A program made the translations under genes and the position numbers. A stretch of DNA of 64,000 bases, taken from Streptococcus parasanguinis CC87K (GTDB lineage Bacteria > Bacillota > Bacilli > Lactobacillales > Streptococcaceae). This document shows positions 38,153-45,403 of this stretch, piece by piece (position 1 is the first letter of the stretch; each line of letters begins with the position of its first letter). Under the pieces are notes generated by a model that worked only from the letters and a program-made list of their open reading frames with translations, was not told the origin of the DNA and searched no databases. Where the stretch lies: NCBI RefSeq assembly GCF_000507765.1, contig NZ_KI669403.1, forward strand, positions 124,001-188,000, given 5' to 3'.

Positions 38153-38235
38153 GGAACTAAATCTAATGAGTTCAACAGGCAAGAATTAAGCTCCAAAACT
38201 TTGGGGCTTTTTTAAAATCTTTGACTTTTTTTGAC

Positions 38236-38341
38236 CTATACCCCCACCCCCCTTAAAAATTAACCCTTATATTTAGAAAATCGACCCCTCCCACCGGTTC
38301 CCTAGCGCTTGATTTTTTCGATTTTTTTCGACAGGGGGGTC
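38236..38341. other. Candidate packaging (cos-like) site of the element
   Basis: A non-coding block with opposed runs of C and G: ACCCCCACCCCCCTT (38240-38254) and ACAGGGGGGT (38331-38340), with CGACCCCTCCCACCGGTTCC and repeated CGATTTTTT between. Similar C/G-run and poly-T patterns lie beside cos sites of many Firmicute phages, and satellites often copy the helper's site. This is a pattern judgement; no cleavage evidence exists. Confidence 0.35.
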
Positions 38342-38892
38342 TTATTTGGAGATCTTCAAATTTGTGTACGTTCCCAAAAATAGGTAATTCTACTTTTTTA
38401 TTTTTACATATTATTTATATAATTTTAATTACAAACTCATTGTTTTATGTTTCGTTATCATTCGCTATGAATTCCTTTTACTTATCTATTTTTGTGTAAT
38501 CAATCTGATTTAAATAATCATTCACCATGCAATAAGAACATACTGTTCATTAAATACCAATTGTTATTCATATTATAAAAGAAAACTAACTAATTATATT
38601 CTTCTGTTTCAATCTCACACAAGATCTAGACTTTAAATAAGATCCTAACTTTTCTTCTTCTAACTCATATAAGTTATTCACTTATTTAGTTACTAATTGT
38701 ATTTCTTCCTATCTTCTTTATCACATCTGACTTAGACATATCTTACATTCTGTCTAATTCGTTTATTCACCAAACCCCAAGCGTATCAAGGAACTACAAG
38801 ATTTTAAAAAATGAATTGGCGTTTCCCTCATTATGTCTAATTGGAAGAATTGAAAGATAAAAAGATAGGCCGAAGCCTATCCTCTACCTATT
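38342..38892. other. AT-rich non-coding left arm of the element
   Basis: About 550 bp, T-rich on the plus strand and without a credible open frame on either strand. No clear terminator follows the protease gene here. It may be the trailer of the minus-strand operon or a decayed region. Confidence 0.5.
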
Positions 38893-39927
38893 TTATCTTC
38901 TCAACTCATCGACTTTACTTTGATAATCATTGAGACCTTGAGCCACTAATACAGTTTTTCCATTCTCCAGTATTACATCTCCAGCCTGGTATCCTTCGTT
39001 TAGGTATGGCTCCGAATAACTACCCTTTATCTCTTTTTGAATTTGTTCAAATCTTTTCTCCCGAATAGTTTTTAATGCTTCATGTCTTGCTTCGAGAGTT
39101 AACAACATGACTATTTTTTCAGCGTCTTTTGCTACGTTTAACATCTGTTGAGTAGTGAGTTTCTTATTTGGTGTCAACCCGATTGTCATTAGCTTCTGAC
39201 CGTATGACAGATTGTTTTTCTTTTCCTTTACTCCAAGTGTCATTAGTTTCTGTCCGTAAGACTGATCTTTGTTATTCTCAATGCTTTTCAGTTCTTCGAT
39301 ATTCGCATCGATTTTATCTAGATTCTTTTTGATTACATTTTCCATAAACAAGTGTCGCCCTTGTTCTGGGACATGTTCGAGAATACTAGCAACCATTTCA
39401 CGGGAAATTTTTTTCATGAACATTTGTTTATCTACAAACCCATACTCTAACGCACGATCACAAGAAAACCATGTTTCTTCTTCCATTAAACTTCTAATAG
39501 TTTCCATTGGTAAACCTGTCTTGTTTTGATATGCCAAAGCGATACTATTGTTTACTACTTCTAGAGCTTCAATTTGTTTTTTATGCTCTTTAGTATTACC
39601 ATACGTCCAAGCCATTGCGTTATGTATCATAAACAAACCTGTCGGGCTCATTTCTACAGTATCCCCAGCCATTGCAATCACACTGGCAATACTAGCACAA
39701 ACTCCCACTATTTTTACTGTTACTTGTCCTTTATATTCTTTTAATCGACTGTATATTTCACTTCCTGTAAATACATCACCACCGCCAGAATTTATAATCA
39801 CTTCTACGGGTTGAGAAGAAGACGGTAATTCAATATCTTGTAAGGCCGTGTATTCCTTCCCCTCTTTTTTATATGCTTCAATACTATTATTTGGGATAAT
39901 TGCCCCTTTAATCTCAATCTTATTCAT
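38893..39927 (-). CDS. ClpP-like phage prohead (head maturation) protease with extended C-terminus
   Basis: A 344-residue protein. Residues 1-170 form a ClpP-type serine protease like phage prohead proteases. NSGGGDVFTGSEIYSRL is at about 46-62, the nucleophile Ser79 is in GVCASIASVIAMAGD, and His102 is in MIHNAM. Glu151 in EEETWFS replaces the third triad residue, as in other phage members. Residues 195-300 are charged and helical and include an 18-residue tandem repeat (SYGQKLMTL at 223, SYGQKLMTI at 241). Residues 303-335 (YQAGDVILENGKTVLVAQGLN) resemble a small carbohydrate-binding-type beta module; that similarity is weak. In phages such proteases sit beside the capsid gene and trim scaffold and capsid. 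Here no capsid gene exists. The start overlaps the upstream gene by 8 bp, so the two are coupled. Confidence 0.85.
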   Translation of the reverse strand: MNKIEIKGAIIPNNSIEAYKKEGKEYTALQDIELPSSSQPVEVIINSGGGDVFTGSEIYSRLKEYKGQVTVKIVGVCASIASVIAMAGDTVEMSPTGLFMIHNAMAWTYGNTKEHKKQIEALEVVNNSIALAYQNKTGLPMETIRSLMEEETWFSCDRALEYGFVDKQMFMKKISREMVASILEHVPEQGRHLFMENVIKKNLDKIDANIEELKSIENNKDQSYGQKLMTLGVKEKKNNLSYGQKLMTIGLTPNKKLTTQQMLNVAKDAEKIVMLLTLEARHEALKTIREKRFEQIQKEIKGSYSEPYLNEGYQAGDVILENGKTVLVAQGLNDYQSKVDELRR

Positions 39928-40792
39928 TTGTAAAAGCTCCTAACATTTTTTTAAAAAATCCTTCTTGTTTCCCTTGTGCTTTCAGTTCTTTCAAAGCCTG
40001 TTGCATTTTCATGTCTTCAATATATTCAAGTTCTTCCGCTTCTTTTCTTTTTTCATGGACACTTGCAAGCCATTCAACTTTTGAACTAAAACCATTTTCT
40101 TTCCAATAGTTTTCCACTTTAAAGTTTGTTAAATGTCTATTAAGTGTTGGTAAACCAAGTTCTTCAAACTCCGCTTCCGCATGACGTGTAAATGAAACTT
40201 CTTCACCAATTCTAATGAAATAATTAAAATCACGATCTTTTAAAGGTGGGTAAGGTGTATATAATTCATCTACAAAATAATTTGTAAATTCAATTTCTGT
40301 ACACTCTGGATGGTTCGTATATAGATCGATCTTTGAAGGAAGAACTTTATTGTCGCCAAATTCCCCAAGTGCTTCACTAGCTTCTTTAACTATTTTTAAA
40401 ATTGGAGAAAATACTTTTTCTTGTTTACTAGCAAGTTTTGTATTTACTTTTACTAACTCATTTAGATTTAAAGTAATTTCTTTTTTTAATTCAGTTGCTT
40501 TTTGATCCTTCTTTTTGCTAGTAAGATAACGATCAGAAAGAAGTTTATCCATTTCCTCAATTGACTTTGTTCGAAGTTCCCAATATTTTTTAATTGAGCT
40601 ACAAATTTCTTCAACAAATTTAATAATTTCTTTACCCCCTGATAATGTACTGGCAATTTCTGGAATTAGTCCTAGCGATAGGTAATGATAATTATCGTTA
40701 TTCTCTACACCAAAATAGGTAGATTTTTTATTAAATAAATTATAGTTTTGAACTAATTCAAAATAAATCTTTTTTGCGTCTTTAATTTCCAT
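39920..40792 (-). CDS. Unknown 290-aa satellite protein coupled to the ClpP-like protease
   Basis: I do not recognise this protein. It has an N-terminal region (about 1-75), a long charged, probably coiled-coil segment (about 75-135, SIEEMDKLLSDRYLTSKKKD to ELVKVNTKLASKQEK), and a mixed domain rich in aromatic residues (about 160-250, FTNYFVDELYTPYPPLKDRD). A Lys/Glu-rich helix ends in GFFKKMLGAFTNE. There is no signal peptide or membrane segment. Its end overlaps the protease start by 8 bp, so the products are probably made together and may interact, for example as scaffold-like substrate, adaptor or capsid-redirecting factor. That role is inferred from position only. A terminator lies just upstream, so it may have its own promoter or depend on read-through. 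Confidence 0.65.
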   Translation of the reverse strand: MEIKDAKKIYFELVQNYNLFNKKSTYFGVENNDNYHYLSLGLIPEIASTLSGGKEIIKFVEEICSSIKKYWELRTKSIEEMDKLLSDRYLTSKKKDQKATELKKEITLNLNELVKVNTKLASKQEKVFSPILKIVKEASEALGEFGDNKVLPSKIDLYTNHPECTEIEFTNYFVDELYTPYPPLKDRDFNYFIRIGEEVSFTRHAEAEFEELGLPTLNRHLTNFKVENYWKENGFSSKVEWLASVHEKRKEAEELEYIEDMKMQQALKELKAQGKQEGFFKKMLGAFTNE

Positions 40793-40820
40793 TGTTTTCC
40801 TCTTTTCTTTAAATTCCTAC

Positions 40821-40874
40821 AAAAAAGAGACATGACAAAAACGAATTTTAAAAACGTCTTATGTCATGCCTCTT
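40821..40874 (-). terminator. Terminator inside the satellite operon
   Basis: Arms 40825-40837 (AAGAGACATGACA) and 40862-40874 form a 13-bp stem with one mismatch and a 24-base loop, followed on the minus strand by TTTTTT. It separates the replication genes from the protease module and would make late expression depend on read-through or a separate promoter. Confidence 0.65.
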
Positions 40875-40890
40875 GTCTTCAAGTTAGCAA

Positions 40891-41037
40891 TTATATTTTT
40901 GTCTGTTCTTTCGTCTCTACAAGTGTAACTACACCATTAGAGATCTTTAAATTTATCTCCCCAAATTCAGGGATCTTCACGTTTTTTATTATACCACGGT
41001 TCATAAAATATATCCAACCGTCATTTAGTTTATCCAT
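40891..41037 (-). CDS. 48-aa protein, DUF2292/YezD-like
   Basis: Translated by hand: start MDKLNDGWIYFMNRGIIKNV, end FGEINLKISNGVVTLVETKE plus QTKI. The C-terminal half (polar strand, I-NGVV-VE, KI) resembles the short DUF2292/YezD pattern. The function is unknown. Its ATG overlaps the stop codon of the upstream 99-aa gene by one base (TAATG), a sign of translational coupling and of being a real gene. Confidence 0.6.
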   Translation of the reverse strand: MDKLNDGWIYFMNRGIIKNVKIPEFGEINLKISNGVVTLVETKEQTKI

Positions 41038-41336
41038 TATAACCCCTCCCATTCTTTATCGAAATCTAAATTTAGCCCTGTACGATATTCATCATAAAAG
41101 TTACAGATTTGATTTAGAATACTGCTTAAATCATTTACAGATACATATTTTAACAACAATCTAGTTAGACTACTGTCCTTTTCTACACATAGGAAGTCCA
41201 CCTTTGCATTTACCCTAAAATGAGTACCCAGTAAATATCCTATAAGTGCCTCCGAAGCTATATGAGCTGTTTCTTCTGTTTTAAAATCATATGTAAAATT
41301 AAATTCCTTTACATCGTATTTTAGTTTTATTTTCAT
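41037..41336 (-). CDS. 99-aa satellite protein, unknown function
   Basis: A small soluble protein: KIKLKYDVKEFNFTYDFKTE forms a likely beta hairpin, followed by helices (TAHIASEALIGYLLGTH, LSSILNQICNFYDEYRTG). AGGAGG lies just upstream on the minus strand. It follows the candidate replication origin and precedes the coupled 48-aa gene. I do not recognise the family. Confidence 0.6.
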   Translation of the reverse strand: MKIKLKYDVKEFNFTYDFKTEETAHIASEALIGYLLGTHFRVNAKVDFLCVEKDSSLTRLLLKYVSVNDLSSILNQICNFYDEYRTGLNLDFDKEWEGL

Positions 41337-41364
41337 TTTGCACCTCCTTTTTTTAATATTCGTA

Positions 41365-41718
41365 GTAGGATTTTTTTAAACTGGTAGGAAAGTGTTGGAA
41401 AATTTTCCTACCAAATTAAGCCCGTCAAATCAACGTTTTTCGCAAAAAGTAGGAAAGTAGGATTTTTTTTTAGACAACTTAACAACTTATAACATATATA
41501 GCTATAACTTATTTAATAATAATAAGTTTATTAATAAATGTTGTATTTTCCTACCATTATTATCTTTCCCTTACTCTCCCAATGGGTTTCAATGGTAGGA
41601 TTTTTATTTTTAGTTTCCTACCGCAATCCCATTTATTAGGTAGAAACTTACTCTCCCAACGGGTTAAGTGGTAGGATTTTTTGGGGCCTTTTTCCTACTT
41701 TTTTTCCGAAATTCCTAC
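41365..41718. other. Candidate replication origin with GTAGGA iterons
   Basis: Eleven copies of GTAGGA in either orientation lie within 354 bp. Plus-strand copies start at 41365, 41384, 41449, 41457, 41595 and 41671; complements (TCCTAC) start at 41406, 41549, 41616, 41693 and 41713. They flank an AT-rich stretch (about 41463-41548). A 19-bp direct repeat (CTTACTCTCCCAAYGGGTT at 41570 and 41647) adds to it. The position just 3' of the helicase gene and the layout match origins of PICIs, where the Rep protein binds short iterons beside an AT-rich melt region. Confidence 0.75.
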
Positions 41719-41730
41719 CATGGTAATTTA

Positions 41731-43170
41731 TTATTTGAAAAAACCAGATGTTACAACCCTTCCGAATTTTACACTATTTTTATATCCCCAATCTTTTTTA
41801 TTTTGCATTGCTAGCCTAATCTTTGCCTTTTGTTTTGGTGTAGGGCTATCGTTCAGATAGACTTCTTGAAAAAATAGATTAACAGTTAAGCGATCACGTT
41901 CAACTAATTTCCCGTATTTTTCATCTAGTTTTTCTTCCTCACCATTTCCATTAAGCCAAATTCCATTAGTTAAAATTTCATGGATAAAATACTTTCTAAT
42001 TTTATCATTAGGAGGGCTAAAATACATTTTTTCGGGATATGGGGTATTAAGATATCTTTCAAGATCCTCTAATTCTTCATCTATAGCTTTATATTTGGCC
42101 CGTGTAGCGTTTACTAGAGATTCTTGCTCATCTGATAGGGTTAAGTCTTTATTATCTCTCCAAGCCTTAACCATTCCCCCCCAGAACCTCCTACGATCAT
42201 TTTCAGTCCAGTTCCTACCTCTGTAGGAACTATCTTTATATACTTCTGCAACTAGAAAACGGCGTTCTCCAGTTAAATCATTTAGGAAGTCGGGCTGGTT
42301 TGTTGCCCGTACAATAACAAAGTTTTTCAGTAATCGCCTATCAGTACTACCATAAGGCGGTCGATATTCGATTTTTCTATCAGTTATGAACCTTTTTAAT
42401 TCTTGGAAACTGGTTTTTTTAGTTGCTACCATTTCATCATCAAAAACGCACCAATTTCGCACCATTCGGGCTTTATCGTCTTTATCCGTGAAAGTTTCAA
42501 CGGTTGTGAAGTATTGATCTGTAAACAAGCCTTCAAAAAATTGTGTTTTTCCTACCCCTTGTTTACCAGTCAAATCTAATACAAAATCAAACTTTACACT
42601 AGGATCAAACACTTTCGCAACTGCTCCACGGAAAAATAGATCAAATATTATCCGATTGTATTGACAATCTTCTACGTTAAGATATTGATGTAAAATGTTA
42701 AATGTTTCTGGTGGATCACCACAAGAATTATATTCCCTTTCACATTCCAGCAAGAAATTTTTCAAAGGGTTGTAACCTTGTGTGCGGGCTACAACTTCCA
42801 AAGTATCAGAAATATCGCTTTTTTTAAAATCCACTTTATATTTTTTGGCAATATATAGACGAATTTCTTTTAAAACACTATCATCTGCTACCCCAGTAAG
42901 CCCGTTATCACTATTAAGCTTTAATGAACCAACAATATCGATTTCATGTGTGAATTCATTGTATCTTAGATTTTCTTTTAGTCTACTATCGCCACTTATA
43001 ATCTTACTCAAATTATCTAAACTAGAAGCCCAGCCTTTACCTTTGGCCTTTTCAACCAAACCAAGACTATTATTTTCGGTTTCTGTTTCTCTTCTTTCCG
43101 TAAGGTTTGGAAAGTTCGGGGAAGCCCGTTCTTCTTGTATCGTCTTTTCTAATGCTTTTTTAACACTCAT
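41731..43170 (-). CDS. VapE-type replication helicase/initiator
   Basis: A 479-residue protein with the virulence-associated E (VapE) P-loop domain. Walker A is LTGKQGVGKTQFF (about residues 205-217), Walker B is NWCVFDDEM, and the sensor region is IVRATNQPDFLNDLTGERRF. The N-terminal about 150 residues are charged, without a primase motif I can name. The C-terminal part (about 395-479) may recognise origin DNA. Such proteins initiate satellite replication after induction. The iteron-rich candidate origin lies directly downstream. The start overlaps the previous gene by 4 bp. Confidence 0.85.
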   Translation of the reverse strand: MSVKKALEKTIQEERASPNFPNLTERRETETENNSLGLVEKAKGKGWASSLDNLSKIISGDSRLKENLRYNEFTHEIDIVGSLKLNSDNGLTGVADDSVLKEIRLYIAKKYKVDFKKSDISDTLEVVARTQGYNPLKNFLLECEREYNSCGDPPETFNILHQYLNVEDCQYNRIIFDLFFRGAVAKVFDPSVKFDFVLDLTGKQGVGKTQFFEGLFTDQYFTTVETFTDKDDKARMVRNWCVFDDEMVATKKTSFQELKRFITDRKIEYRPPYGSTDRRLLKNFVIVRATNQPDFLNDLTGERRFLVAEVYKDSSYRGRNWTENDRRRFWGGMVKAWRDNKDLTLSDEQESLVNATRAKYKAIDEELEDLERYLNTPYPEKMYFSPPNDKIRKYFIHEILTNGIWLNGNGEEEKLDEKYGKLVERDRLTVNLFFQEVYLNDSPTPKQKAKIRLAMQNKKDWGYKNSVKFGRVVTSGFFK

Positions 43171-43682
43171 GTAGTTACCTCATAGCGGTTTATCAATTCA
43201 ACAAAATCACGGGCAAGAGATTTCTTTTTAACGATATTTGAAAAGATCTGTATGATTATTTCTAAATTATATCCAGCCCCGATCATCATTTTTAAAAAGG
43301 TAGATACTTCTGTTCGATCATTTAAGCCATACGCAACAAATTCCAGTAATGGCCCATTAAATTCTAAACCATAGCCATTTTTATAACCTCTAAATTTATA
43401 GACTTCATATAATTGTAAAAACTCTAGTAAGTCCCCTTGTAATTTACTAATAGGGAAATTACGTACTAACTTCCAGCCCCTATTTTCTAGGTTTTTAGAG
43501 TTGGTTACTACTTGGATAAGCATTTTAGGGCTTACTTGTTCAGTCAGATTTTCCCCCATCGGTTCATAGTAAACAAAAGCGTACCACTCATTCTTTTTAT
43601 AAACCCTAGTAGGGGTATCCTTCAAAAAGTCAAATTCTTGTATCTTTTGTTCTTGTAGAAATAAAATCACTTGTCTATACAT
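43167..43682 (-). CDS. 171-aa protein upstream of the helicase, unknown
   Basis: A soluble protein with a beta-rich first half (RVYKKNEWYAFVYYEPMG) and a helical second half (FLKMMIGAGYNLEIIIQIFSNIVKKK). By position it may be a replication partner (primase-like or DNA-binding subunit), as satellites often place a primase before VapE, but I see no primase motif. It is coupled to the helicase by a 4-bp overlap and overlaps the upstream 51-aa gene by 16 bp. Confidence 0.6.
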   Translation of the reverse strand: MYRQVILFLQEQKIQEFDFLKDTPTRVYKKNEWYAFVYYEPMGENLTEQVSPKMLIQVVTNSKNLENRGWKLVRNFPISKLQGDLLEFLQLYEVYKFRGYKNGYGLEFNGPLLEFVAYGLNDRTEVSTFLKMMIGAGYNLEIIIQIFSNIVKKKSLARDFVELINRYEVTT

Positions 43683-43822
43683 CTTTTCACCTCCTCAAAA
43701 TGTTCTATGATCTTCTTTTCAGCTTCTTCATTTGTACCTAATGGCAGTAATAAAAGATTAAAAGGAGCATTATATACTGCTTTGTTAAAATCTTTAGACG
43801 GTTCATAATATCTTACTTCCAT
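43667..43822 (-). CDS. 51-aa protein, unknown
   Basis: Translated by hand: start MEVRYYEPSKDFNKAVYNAP, then FNLLLLPLGTNEEAEKKIIE. The first ATG follows the upstream HTH gene by 6 bp and the end overlaps the next gene by 16 bp, so it fits the packed operon. No family recognised. Confidence 0.5.
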   Translation of the reverse strand: MEVRYYEPSKDFNKAVYNAPFNLLLLPLGTNEEAEKKIIEHFEEVKRCIDK

Positions 43823-43828
43823 TTCTAT

Positions 43829-44095
43829 TTACCTCACTGATAAGAACAAATAAATGTCACTTGGGCGATAATAAACTTTTCTAGCTCTCTCCATAGGAGT
43901 TTGAAAACGTTGTAAACCCATCATTTCCCAATTTCTTAGTGTTTCTCCTGAGACTCCTAGGGCCTCTTTTAATTCTTCTCTAGTAATAAGATCTAGTTTC
44001 CCTTTTCGTTCCATTTCTAAATTCACAAGGGTTTCTAAAGTCTCTTTTTGAGTTTGAAGCCATTCCAATTGAATTTCCTTTGAAAGTAATTCCAT
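43829..44095 (-). CDS. Helix-turn-helix protein, excisionase/MerR-like
   Basis: An 88-residue protein. A helical N-terminus (QLEWLQTQKETLETLVNLEM) precedes a winged HTH with LITREELKEALGVSGETLRNWE and YRPSDIYLFLSVR, the pattern of MerR/Xis-type DNA-binding domains. In satellites such proteins serve as excisionase or as activator of the operon. Position between the switch and the replication genes fits either. Confidence 0.72.
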   Translation of the reverse strand: MELLSKEIQLEWLQTQKETLETLVNLEMERKGKLDLITREELKEALGVSGETLRNWEMMGLQRFQTPMERARKVYYRPSDIYLFLSVR

Positions 44096-44108
44096 ATCCT
44101 TACCCCTT

Positions 44109-44300
44109 TCAATTAAAACGCTTGCCAGCTAGCCAAACATAAGCCCCATAATCTGGATTTAATCCTTTTGAAACTTCTACCTTTTCTTTTTCTTCAACTG
44201 GTTTGATTGGACTGGGTCTATTCCATATTTTCCATACAATTTTAAATAGAATTACAAGTAAAATAATGGTTTTGTCAGTTGGTAAATTCCATTCATTCAT
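44109..44300 (-). CDS. 63-aa membrane-anchored protein, unknown
   Basis: One hydrophobic segment (TIILLVILFKIVWKIW, about residues 11-26) near the N-terminus, then a Lys/Glu/Pro-rich linker and the tail GAYVWLAGKRFN. The function is unknown. A tiny membrane protein in the early operon of a satellite could interfere with superinfection, but nothing in the sequence proves this. Confidence 0.5.
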   Translation of the reverse strand: MNEWNLPTDKTIILLVILFKIVWKIWNRPSPIKPVEEKEKVEVSKGLNPDYGAYVWLAGKRFN

Positions 44301-44321
44301 TTTATTTCCCTCATTCTCTTT

Positions 44322-44387
44322 TTAACTTCTACACGCCTCTAAATCAGCTTTTTCCTGATCTTTAGGCGGTTTATAGCGGTTTTTCAT
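44322..44387 (-). CDS. Possible 21-aa peptide
   Basis: ATG at 44387; product MKNRYKPPKDQEKADLEACR plus Ser. It fills the gap between two small genes on the same strand. Very short and unrecognised; the codons are plausible but proof is lacking. Confidence 0.25.
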   Translation of the reverse strand: MKNRYKPPKDQEKADLEACRS

Positions 44388-44401
44388 GGATAGATATCCA
44401 T

Positions 44402-44602
44402 TTATATCATCTTTCTATAATTATTGGCCTGTTCAGTATGTTCTAAAATAAGTTGGTTTATAGCTTGAATTACAGTATTTAATAAAGCTGATGAATTTTT
44501 ACCGTCTTCCATACTAGCCATTTCTAAGACTAGTTGAATTTCACTCAACTGTGAACAAATCCTTTCATACTCAACTAAAACATCATTTGTTTTTACTGTC
44601 AT
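44402..44602 (-). CDS. 66-aa helical protein, unknown
   Basis: A small acidic, helical protein (VLVEYERICSQLSEIQLVLE, LLNTVIQAINQLILEHTEQA). Minus-strand AAAGGAACAAG precedes the start. No family recognised. It is the first gene after a roughly 215-bp non-coding leader in the satellite operon. Confidence 0.5.
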   Translation of the reverse strand: MTVKTNDVLVEYERICSQLSEIQLVLEMASMEDGKNSSALLNTVIQAINQLILEHTEQANNYRKMI

Positions 44603-44776
44603 ATTGTTTTCTTGTTCCTTTCAATTGCCATTTCCTATACTGAGTTAGCAACACTCCAAACGCTAGGCTATTGCCCCAAGTTGGCGAACGCTTGTAGTGG
44701 TGTTTCGTGGGAAATCACCCACATTTTTTCTAAACAAAGCCTTTAAATTGTCCTGTCAGCATGGCTTTTCTTATAC
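44603..44776 (-). other. Non-coding leader with potential RNA structure
   Basis: No open frame longer than about ten codons. It holds GTGGG-AAATCA-CCCAC followed by ATTTTTTC on the plus strand (about 44709-44731), the palindrome CCAAGTTGG, and partly complementary stretches around AACACTCCAAACGCT (44649-44663) and AAGCGTT on the other strand. This could be a structured RNA or attenuator in the operon leader. Confidence 0.35.
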
Positions 44777-44809
44777 AGTTTTCTTTTTTCACCTATCCGC
44801 TTGCCTGTT
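44777..44809 (+). repeat. Copy 1 of a 33-bp direct repeat
   Basis: Begins AGTTTTC and contains CACCTATCCGCTTGCCTGTT. It is repeated at 46315-46347 with one mismatch, in the same orientation. The pair brackets the cro/cI immunity module. Confidence 0.8.
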
Positions 44810-44819
44810 TAATAAGTGA

Positions 44820-44978
44820 TTATTTATTTAATTTTTGTTCATGTTCTATCTGATCTCCAAGTCTTTTATAAAAGATATCAAAATCAGATCTTGTAATTTC
44901 TCCATGGTATAGTTGTGAAACCAATGTCACTGCCCTACTTAATAAGCGGGGATAATGGGAAAACTTCTTTCCTTTCAT
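44820..44978 (-). CDS. 52-aa protein downstream of cro, unknown
   Basis: Translated by hand: start MKGKKFSHYPRLLSRAVTLV, then SQLYHGEITRSDFDIFYKRL, ending GDQIEHEQKLNK. A basic N-terminus and likely two helices. It is the first gene after the cro-like regulator in the minus-strand operon. No family recognised. Confidence 0.5.
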   Translation of the reverse strand: MKGKKFSHYPRLLSRAVTLVSQLYHGEITRSDFDIFYKRLGDQIEHEQKLNK

Positions 44979-45060
44979 CTTGTGTACCTCTCTAATTTCT
45001 GATATACTAGGTACATAAAAAGTATTTAGAAAGTATTCTTTCTAGGTACCTGTTTCTTTT

Positions 45061-45107
45061 AAGTCATATACTCAATTTTTGGCGAAGGCGAGTATTTGAC
45101 TTTTTTT
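45061..45107 (+). terminator. Plus-strand terminator with no plus-strand gene before it
   Basis: Arms AAGTCATATACTC (45061-45073) and GAGTATTTGACTT (45090-45102), 13 bp with one mismatch, then TTTTTTT. The T-tract points to transcription on the plus strand, while the surrounding genes are on the minus strand. Confidence 0.6.
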
Positions 45108-45149
45108 GTTGTCTTTTTTTGAAAATCATGTATACATTATGTATCCTTC

Positions 45150-45347
45150 CTAATCTTTCACATCTAGAAATTCATCAATAGTTACCCCTAGAAAACTTGA
45201 AACTTTCTTCAAAGTATCCAATGTTGGACTTTTTGCCCGTTCATAGTATAATGCCGTTAGTGTACTTTTTGAAATTCCTGTAGCTTCTGCAACGTCAGAA
45301 GTCTTTTTCCGTTGCTTTGCTAATAACAGGCGCATATTATTCTTCAT
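45150..45347 (-). CDS. Cro-like XRE-family regulator
   Basis: A 65-residue stand-alone HTH_3 protein: MRLLLAKQRKKTSDVAEATG, ISKSTLTALYYERAKSPTLD, FLGVTIDEFLDVKD. It is divergent from the cI-like gene and starts the leftward operon, under a consensus promoter overlapped by operator-like repeats. By analogy it is the lytic-side regulator of the switch. Confidence 0.82.
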   Translation of the reverse strand: MKNNMRLLLAKQRKKTSDVAEATGISKSTLTALYYERAKSPTLDTLKKVSSFLGVTIDEFLDVKD

Positions 45348-45403
45348 GTTATACCTCCTTTACATATCAACTCCAATAAAATGAAAGGTGCTCATCTTGA
45401 AAA

